Source of the DNA: an uncultured Anaerolineales bacterium
Lineage (GTDB): Bacteria > Chloroflexota > Anaerolineae > Anaerolineales > Villigracilaceae
Assembly (NCBI GenBank): GCA_937928015.1
Contig: CALFXA010000238.1
Coordinates: 5,010-69,009 of the forward strand
Direction of reading: 5' to 3'
DNA length: 64,000 nt
The notes beneath the pieces were generated by a model. The model was not told the DNA's origin, ran no database searches, and saw only the letters and a list, made by a program, of their open reading frames with translations. Shown piece after piece: positions 58,753 to 64,000 of this stretch (positions are counted from its first letter, which is position 1; every line of letters begins with the position of its first letter). The position numbers were made by a program, and so were the translations under genes.

Positions 58753-60643
58753 ACTCCTTCACTTCGCCGTCGATCACGTCACCTTGCGGGCCGCTCGCGG
58801 CGGGGCCGCTGGGGCCTTGCCCATTGGGTTGGGGCTGGCCCTGGGCGTAGAGCTGCTGGCTCAGGGCGTGGAAGGCCTGTTCCACTTCCTGGCTGGCCTT
58901 CTGGATGCGGGTCAGGTCGTCACTTTGGGCGGCAGACTTTAGGTCGTTGATCTTGGCCTCGATCGCGCCGCGTTCGGCGGAGGGGACCTTGTCGCCCAGG
59001 TCGCGCAGCGCCTTCTCGGTCTGATAGACCAGGCTGTCGGCGGTGTTGCGCGCGTCGATCACTTCGCGGCGCTTCTTGTCCTCGGCCTCGTGCTGGCGGG
59101 CCTCCTGCACCTTGCGCTCGACCTCTTCCTTGTTCATGTTGGTCGAGGCGGTGACGGTCACCTTCTGCTCCTTGCCGCTGGCCTTGTCCTTCGCGGTGAC
59201 GTGCAGGATGCCGTTGGCATCGATGTCGAAGGTCACCTCGACCTGCGGGATGCCGCGCGGGGCCGGTGGGATTCCGTCGAGGCGGAAGCGGCCCAGGGAC
59301 ATGTTGTCGGCGGCCATCGGGCGCTCGCCCTGCAGGATGTGGATGTCCACGGCGGTCTGGTTATCCGCGGCGGTGGAGTAGGTCTCGGTCTTCTTGACGG
59401 GGATGGTCGTATTGCGTTCGATCATCACGGTCATGACGTTGCCGAGGGTCTCGACACCCAGCGAAAGCGGGGTCACGTCGAGCAGCAGGATGTCCTTGAC
59501 TTCGCCGCCCAGGACGCCGCCTTGGATGGCCGCGCCCACCGAGACGACTTCGTCGGGGTTGACGCCCTTGTTGGGCTCCTTGCCACCCGTCAGTCGGCGG
59601 ACCAATTCCTGGACCATCGGCATGCGGCTGGACCCACCGACCAGCACCACCTCGTTGAGGTTGCCGGCGTTCATGCCCGCGTCCTTGAGCGCGTTCTCGA
59701 ACGGCTTGCGGCAGCGCTCCAACAGGTCTTCGGTCATCTGCTCGAACTTCGAGCGGGTCAGCTTGAGCTGGAGATGTTTGGGGCCCGAGGCGTCGGCGGT
59801 GATGTAAGGCAGGTTGAGCTCGGTCTCCATCATCGTGGAGAGTTCGATCTTGGCCTTCTCGGCGGCTTCGCGCAGGCGCTGCAGCGCGGGGCGGTCATTG
59901 CGCAGGTCGATGCCCTGTTCCTTGCGGAATTCGTCCGCGGCCCAGTTGACGATGCGCTGATCCCAGTCATCGCCGCCCAGGTGGGTGTCGCCGTTGGTTG
60001 ACTTGACCTCGATCACGCCTTCGCCCACTTCCAGCACCGACACGTCGAATGTGCCGCCGCCCAGGTCGAAGACCAGGATGGTCTCGTTCTTCTTCTTATC
60101 CAGGCCATAGGCCAGCGCGGAAGCGGTCGGCTCGTTGATGATGCGCAGCACTTCCAGGCCGGCGATCTTGCCCGCGTCCTTGGTGGCCTGGCGCTGGCTG
60201 TCATTGAAGTAAGCGGGCACGGTGATGACGGCCTGCGTCACGGCCTGGCCGAGATAAGCCTCGGCGTCCGCCTTGAGTTTGGCCAGCACCATCGCGGAGA
60301 TCTCCTGCGGGCTATATTCGCGTCCCGTAACGGGGACCTTGACCTTCACATCGTCCGCATTGCCGCGCACGACTTCGAACGGAACCATGCGGCGTTCCTG
60401 TTCGGTCTCTTCGTAACGGCGGCCGATGAAACGCTTGATGGAATAAATCGTGTTTTCTGAGTTGACGACGGCCTGACGCTTCGCGGTCTGACCGACGAGC
60501 CGTTCACCGTTTTTATTGAACGCCACCACCGACGGACAAAGCCGCCCGCCCTCCGCAGTCGAGATGACGACGGGCTGGCCGCCTTCCATGACGGAGACGA
60601 CAGAGTTGGTGGTGCCGAGGTCGATGCCAATGATTTTTCCCAT
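58751..60643 (-). CDS. dnaK: Chaperone protein DnaK (Hsp70)
   Basis: A 630-residue Hsp70. The ATPase domain begins [16 protein letters not shown], with phosphate-loop motifs [15 protein letters not shown] and [17 protein letters not shown] and the [13 protein letters not shown] adenosine motif. The substrate-binding domain starts near [13 protein letters not shown], and the C-terminal lid ends in a Gly/Pro/Gln linker and [14 protein letters not shown] lies 5-6 nt before the ATG. grpE and dnaJ are not adjacent, and no CIRCE element is visible upstream. Confidence 0.98.
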   Translation of the reverse strand: MGKIIGIDLGTTNSVVSVMEGGQPVVISTAEGGRLCPSVVAFNKNGERLVGQTAKRQAVVNSENTIYSIKRFIGRRYEETEQERRMVPFEVVRGNADDVKVKVPVTGREYSPQEISAMVLAKLKADAEAYLGQAVTQAVITVPAYFNDSQRQATKDAGKIAGLEVLRIINEPTASALAYGLDKKKNETILVFDLGGGTFDVSVLEVGEGVIEVKSTNGDTHLGGDDWDQRIVNWAADEFRKEQGIDLRNDRPALQRLREAAEKAKIELSTMMETELNLPYITADASGPKHLQLKLTRSKFEQMTEDLLERCRKPFENALKDAGMNAGNLNEVVLVGGSSRMPMVQELVRRLTGGKEPNKGVNPDEVVSVGAAIQGGVLGGEVKDILLLDVTPLSLGVETLGNVMTVMIERNTTIPVKKTETYSTAADNQTAVDIHILQGERPMAADNMSLGRFRLDGIPPAPRGIPQVEVTFDIDANGILHVTAKDKASGKEQKVTVTASTNMNKEEVERKVQEARQHEAEDKKRREVIDARNTADSLVYQTEKALRDLGDKVPSAERGAIEAKINDLKSAAQSDDLTRIQKASQEVEQAFHALSQQLYAQGQPQPNGQGPSGPAASGPQGDVIDGEVKE

Positions 60644-60743
60644 AGGGTTTCTCCTTTACATAAGTTCAATGGCTACAGGATACCCCAGCCTTGCAAGAAT
60701 CTCGTTAACGCCACGTAGAAAAAATAATAAAGGTGACGATCCA

Positions 60744-60770
60744 TTCGCCCTGAGCGTAGTCGAAGGGCGG
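60744..60770. repeat. Dispersed CCCTGAGCGTAGTCGAAGGG palindrome, copy 3
   Basis: The third copy of the repeat seen at 3652-3679 and 45438-45472, here between dnaK and a lipoprotein gene. Confidence 0.75.
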
Positions 60771-60788
60771 AAAAACCGAATGGAAACA

Positions 60789-60823
60789 AAAATCCGACGC
60801 TGGGAACAGCGTCGGATTTTTTA
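60789..60823 (-). terminator. Terminator after the lipoprotein gene at 60847
   Basis: Stem AAAAATCCGACGCT / AGCGTCGGATTTTT with 6-nt loop, A/T-rich on both sides, 24 bp past the stop. Confidence 0.9.
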
Positions 60824-60846
60824 TCGAGAGATGGGTGCTTTAGAAG

Positions 60847-61638
60847 TTACGGCTCGGAGATTCGCACCCAGTCGAAGCGGACCTCGACCGGCAGATAGCG
60901 GAAGGAGGACAGACCGATACCGATCTGGCCCGCGCCCAGGTTGCGCTGGTTGTCATCCACGCGCTTGATCTCCTTGTCGTTGATGTAGACCGTGATGGTG
61001 TTGCCCTTGCAGCTCAAGCCATAGGTGTTGACAGCCTGTCCTTGCTTGATGTTGTTCGAGCCGCCGTCGGCGATCTTGGCGTAGCTGGCGCTGGTGCCGC
61101 TGTCATCCCATCTGCCGAAGTAGATCCAGTACAGACCACTATTAGCAATGCTGACCTCGTACCAGCCACGGTCGCTGTAGCGGCAGACCAGGGTGACGTT
61201 GTTCTCGTTGTTGCCAAAGTTCTCGGCCTGGACCTCGATCTTGACGTCTGTGTAGGTCTGCGGCTGGTAGGTGGCATAACCCCACAACTGCTTCTCCTTC
61301 ATGTCGAAGACCAGACTGCCGTTCTTGACGGAGAAATCCATCTGGCTCAAGTTGCCGTGGGTGACGAACGGTTTCCAATTGTCAGCGCCATTATCGAACT
61401 CTTCGGTGAAGAATTGCGGATTGGCCTCAGTGGGAGGCGGCGCTTCAGTGGGCGGGACGGCCGTGGGCTGATCCTGTTGCGGAACAGCGGTGGGCTGGTC
61501 AGGCGGTTGCTGCTGTTGTTGCTGTTGCTGCTGGGGAACAGGCGTGGCCGGGCTGCCGGTCAGAAAACTGCAGGCCAGGCTCAACGACAAAAGAACGGTC
61601 AATGCAAGGATGGGCGGGGTGGTCAGGCGGCGTTTCAC
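60847..61638 (-). CDS. Surface lipoprotein with concanavalin-like domain (1)
   Basis: A 263-residue lipoprotein. The lipobox is LSLAC, followed by a Pro/Gln linker with nine consecutive Gln and PTAVP repeats, then a beta-sandwich domain (about 75-263) starting FFTEEFDNGADNW and ending VRFDWVRISEP. CRYSDRGWYEVSIA matches CRYSEANGWYEFNIS of the neighbouring lipoprotein, so the two are paralogues. A DUF1080/LamG-like carbohydrate-binding role is plausible. No catalytic motif seen. Confidence 0.75.
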   Translation of the reverse strand: MKRRLTTPPILALTVLLSLSLACSFLTGSPATPVPQQQQQQQQQPPDQPTAVPQQDQPTAVPPTEAPPPTEANPQFFTEEFDNGADNWKPFVTHGNLSQMDFSVKNGSLVFDMKEKQLWGYATYQPQTYTDVKIEVQAENFGNNENNVTLVCRYSDRGWYEVSIANSGLYWIYFGRWDDSGTSASYAKIADGGSNNIKQGQAVNTYGLSCKGNTITVYINDKEIKRVDDNQRNLGAGQIGIGLSSFRYLPVEVRFDWVRISEP

Positions 61639-61710
61639 TTTTTCCTCCGAAACATAAAAATGGGAACGATAAAATCATTATAGTGACAATCGCCGCGAAT
61701 TCAACGGTTC

Positions 61711-62460
61711 CTACTCACCTGATTGTCCTACCTGCACCCACTCGAAGCCTGCCACCACCGGCGCGTTCTCGAACGAGGCCATCGAGAGGCCCAGCCGGCC
61801 GCCGGTCAGCCCGAAGCGGGTCACGTCGATCTTGCGGAAGAGTTTCCCGTTGAGATACAGCCAGAGCATGTTTCCCTGACAGTCCATGCCGACCTCGTTG
61901 GCCTCGCCGTTCGAGCGGATGTACGCGGAGAAATCCGAGGCAATCGGCTGATAGTCGGCCACGCCGGCTGCCAGCCATTGACCGAACAGCACGTTGTACG
62001 TCCCGTCTTCAGAGATGTTGAACTCGTACCAGCCGTTGGCTTCGCTATAGCGGCAGACCACGCCTAGCGCAGACGGGCCCGCCGAACGGCTGTCGAAACT
62101 GGCGGTGATGTGCGCATCGGTGTATTCCTCCGCGCCGAGGATGACGTAGGCCCAGTCGTAGGGCGAGGACAGCGTAAAGGTCAGCGTGCCGTTCTCCACG
62201 GCGGCCTGCGGAGCCGAATCCCCGTTGCTTTGCAACAGCGACCAGGATGGGAAGACGCCGTCGAATTCCTCGCGGAAGAAACGTGGCAGGGGCGTGGGTG
62301 GGACCGGGCTGGGGGTGAGAGTCGGCTCGGGGGTGACGGAGGCCGTCCCGGTCGGAGGAAGAAGCGTGGCCGTCGGTGTGGATTCGGGCGCAGGGGTGGG
62401 AGTCGCCGGTTGGCAGGCAGCGGTCAGGAGCAGGCATCCAAGGATGAGAATTTTTTTCAT
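61711..62460 (-). CDS. Surface lipoprotein with concanavalin-like domain (2)
   Basis: A 249-residue paralogue of the neighbour. The lipobox is LLTAAC, a Pro/Thr linker follows (residues 20-57), then FFREEFDGVFPSW opens the beta-sandwich domain, which ends with AGFEWVQVGQSGE. Shared blocks include CRYSEANGWYEFNIS and MDCQGNMLWLYLNGKL. The 72-bp gap between the two genes has no terminator, so they may be co-transcribed. Function unknown, with surface binding of polymers as the simplest guess. Confidence 0.75.
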   Translation of the reverse strand: MKKILILGCLLLTAACQPATPTPAPESTPTATLLPPTGTASVTPEPTLTPSPVPPTPLPRFFREEFDGVFPSWSLLQSNGDSAPQAAVENGTLTFTLSSPYDWAYVILGAEEYTDAHITASFDSRSAGPSALGVVCRYSEANGWYEFNISEDGTYNVLFGQWLAAGVADYQPIASDFSAYIRSNGEANEVGMDCQGNMLWLYLNGKLFRKIDVTRFGLTGGRLGLSMASFENAPVVAGFEWVQVGQSGE

Positions 62461-62477
62461 GGGGATATTTTAACGGC

Positions 62478-62504
62478 ATTGCCCGACAGAAACCTGTCGG
62501 GCAA
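62478..62504 (-). terminator. Hairpin after the tmRNA gene
   Basis: Stem TTGCCCGACAG / CTGTCGGGCAA with 4-nt loop, just past the 3' end of tmRNA. The T run is poor. Confidence 0.7.
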
Positions 62505-62509
62505 GCAGA

Positions 62510-62892
62510 GGTGGAGATGCCGGGAATTGAACCCGGGTCCGAAAGAATCGACCCTCGGAACTCTACGAGCGTAGCCTGCCGAATTTTGTCACTGTCGGGA
62601 TCTCGGCGGGCAGGTAACCCGACAGCCATCTGCTGGTCTTAGGCACATTTAGCAGCATCATGTGCAGCGCTCCATCATTGTGTCGCCCGATCCGTCACCG
62701 GGTGGAGAACGGGGCCGGCGGACGCAGTCTCATCGAGGAGACTGTACTGTTATGATCTCACCTTAGGCGGCGAGGGGCATAGCAGCATAGGAAGTGCGAT
62801 TGGCACTTAATGGTTGCACTGAGTTATCGAGTTCGGTGCGCTCTCGGCTCGCATTCCGGGACCAGCCTCTCCCGTCGAAGCCTGTCATCCCC
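62510..62892 (-). ncRNA. ssrA: tmRNA (SsrA)
   Basis: On the minus strand the 5' end is GGGGATGACAGGCTTCGACG and the 3' end is CCCGGGTTCAATTCCCGGC followed by ATCTCCA, the tRNA-like T arm and acceptor of tmRNA. GGGGATG pairs with CATCTCC (one G-U). CCA is not fully encoded (ACCT). The tag reading frame (62804-62763) starts GCC and encodes ANRTSYAAMPLAA followed by TAA. It rescues stalled ribosomes and marks their products for proteolysis. Confidence 0.97.
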
Positions 62893-62955
62893 AAGACAGG
62901 GAGTCGTCCCTTACAGTGATGATTATATCACCGTCCATTTGACGAGGCGCGCGGC

Positions 62956-63156
62956 CTAGCCCTTACGTTGCAGGCGGGAATAACTGGCCATGCCGATCAC
63001 GCCGATGAACATACCCGTCACCATCAGACCCCAGGCCAGAAAGTTAAGGAAGAAGGTCGACTCGAGCTTGTGGATCAGGATCAGGAACGGGATGGCGCAG
63101 CCCGTGACTTGCAGGATTCCGCTCAAGACGAGCATGTGCAGCGGTTTCATCATCAT
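62956..63156 (-). CDS. Small hypothetical membrane protein, two TM
   Basis: A 66-residue protein with two hydrophobic helices (about 9-27 and 36-58) and a basic C-terminus. Three successive ATG codons lie at 63156, 63153 and 63150, and GAGGAGG precedes the first by 5 nt and the second by 8 nt. It follows the ABC ATPase gene by 10 bp on the same strand, so it is likely the last gene of that operon. Role unknown. Confidence 0.65.
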   Translation of the reverse strand: MMMKPLHMLVLSGILQVTGCAIPFLILIHKLESTFFLNFLAWGLMVTGMFIGVIGMASYSRLQRKG

Positions 63157-63166
63157 CTGGACCTCC

Positions 63167-64000
63167 TCACTGCTCCTGTTCCTCGGGCCGATACAGCCAA
63201 CAGGCCACAAGATGACGCGGCTCGGGCTCGAAGTCGGGCGGCTCCTGTTGATTGCACAGGCCGTCGATGGCTTTGGCACAGCGCGGATGGAATCGGCAGC
63301 CCCGGGGCGGGTTGACCAGGCTGGGCGGCTCGCCAGGCGGCACTTCCTTGAAGGAGTCGGCGTTGCGCGCATCGGGGTCGGAGGTGGCAGCCAGCAGCGC
63401 CAGCGTGTAGGGGTGCAGCGGATTCTCCAGCAGGCGGCGCGTCTCGGCCTTCTCGACCAGGTTGCCCGCGTACATCACGAAGATGCGCGCCGAGAAATAC
63501 TTCACGGTCGAGAGATCGTGCGTGATGTAGATGACCGACAGGTTGTGTTGAGCCTGCAGGGTGTGCATCAGCTTGAGGATCTCCACTCGCACCGAGGCAT
63601 CCAGCATCGAAACCGGCTCATCGGCCACGATCAGCTTGGGGGCGCGCAGCATGGCGCGGGCGATGACCACACGTTGCTGTTGTCCGCCGCTGAGCATGTG
63701 CGGGAACTTGGGCAGGAAGTCGTCGGCGGGGTATAACTTCACCTCGGCCATCACCTTGCGGATGCGTTCCAGTCGCGCGTCCTTGTCCTTCATGCCGCTG
63801 ATGATGAGCGGCTCCTCCAAAATCTTTTGGATGTTCATGAAGGGCGGCAGCGCCCCGTACGGGTCCTGCTGGACGTAGCCGACCTGGAAGCGGTAATCGC
63901 GCAGATCGGCGCCTTTGAGTTCGGACAGATTCTGGCCGTCGAAGATGACCTCGCCGCTGGTGGGGATGTTCAGCCCGAGGATGGTCTTCATCAGACTGGA
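63167..64000 (-). CDS. Oligopeptide ABC transporter, ATP-binding protein (partial)
   Basis: The 3' part (about 278 residues) of an OppF/DppF-type ATPase. The right edge cuts it before the Walker A motif. The reading frame is open to the edge (SSLMKTI), where the P-loop should lie just outside. It has the Q loop VGYVQQDPYG, signature MLSGGQQQRVVIARA, Walker B KLIVADEP, the switch His in YITHDLS, and the C-terminal OPP domain with NPLHPYTLALL and the CRFHPRC cluster-like motif. Other transporter genes should lie to the right. Confidence 0.93.
   Translation of the reverse strand, partial: SSLMKTILGLNIPTSGEVIFDGQNLSELKGADLRDYRFQVGYVQQDPYGALPPFMNIQKILEEPLIISGMKDKDARLERIRKVMAEVKLYPADDFLPKFPHMLSGGQQQRVVIARAMLRAPKLIVADEPVSMLDASVRVEILKLMHTLQAQHNLSVIYITHDLSTVKYFSARIFVMYAGNLVEKAETRRLLENPLHPYTLALLAATSDPDARNADSFKEVPPGEPPSLVNPPRGCRFHPRCAKAIDGLCNQQEPPDFEPEPRHLVACWLYRPEEQEQ

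Noticed and set aside
60644-60846. CIRCE element or heat-shock promoter upstream of dnaK
   Set aside because: No TTAGCACTC-N9-GAGTGCTAA palindrome or convincing sigma32-type boxes found. Only a dispersed repeat and a terminator are present.

Overview
The window looks like chromosome of a member of the Chloroflexota, most likely class Anaerolineae. This is an inference from gene content: single-membrane-type lipoproteins with long Pro/Thr linkers, a Rieske / cytochrome b / subunit-IV-cytochrome c complex, a four-gene succinate dehydrogenase, paired SDR-DUF2867 proteins, and several genes whose -10 box sits 6-8 nt before the ATG with no Shine-Dalgarno site (probable leaderless mRNAs). Most of the window is GC-rich housekeeping DNA. 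About 51.2-58.7 kb is visibly AT-richer and accessory.

Layout. 0-7.3 kb: an FMN riboswitch reading off the left edge, a 2[4Fe-4S] ferredoxin, valS behind a T-box leader, and a btuFCD importer behind a cobalamin riboswitch. 7.3-19 kb: two paralogous SDR-DUF2867 proteins, ComEC with a degenerate hydrolase domain, an alpha-amylase-family hydrolase and its TetR regulator sharing an operator type, a flavoprotein, a cyanophycinase-like peptidase and a diguanylate cyclase. 18.7-24.5 kb: a coherent envelope redox block made of CcdA, a Met-rich thioredoxin lipoprotein, an OmpR/EnvZ-type two-component pair, a second thioredoxin lipoprotein and MsrP-MsrQ. 24.6-30.8 kb: DegV, YebC, RuvC, RuvA, a GT-C-like membrane protein, a zinc-type ArsR repressor and a CDF exporter. 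31-42 kb: isocitrate dehydrogenase, a small stress/membrane cluster under an XRE regulator, FKBP, the bc complex and sdhCDAB. 42-51.2 kb: an HD hydrolase, an MFS carrier, SbcD, a C39-like peptidase, a four-gene ApbE/ferric-reductase cluster and an ECF sigma factor with its partner.

51.2-58.7 kb is the accessory region. Genes stand singly behind GTTGGGC-type core sites, separated by about 120-155 bp imperfect palindromes that look like integron attC sites. No integrase is present. Beside them lie a nine-copy, indel-free 21-bp tandem repeat upstream of a small conserved protein, and a 61-bp duplication of the dnaK 3' end with its terminator. 58.7-64 kb returns to housekeeping: dnaK, two paralogous lipoproteins, tmRNA (tag ANRTSYAAMPLAA) and the end of an oligopeptide ABC ATPase gene.

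The strongest candidates for something undescribed are the Met-rich thioredoxin lipoprotein linked to MsrPQ and a two-component system, the attC-like cassette array, and the 21-bp coding-like repeat. All identities come from reading motifs. No database search or folding was run.
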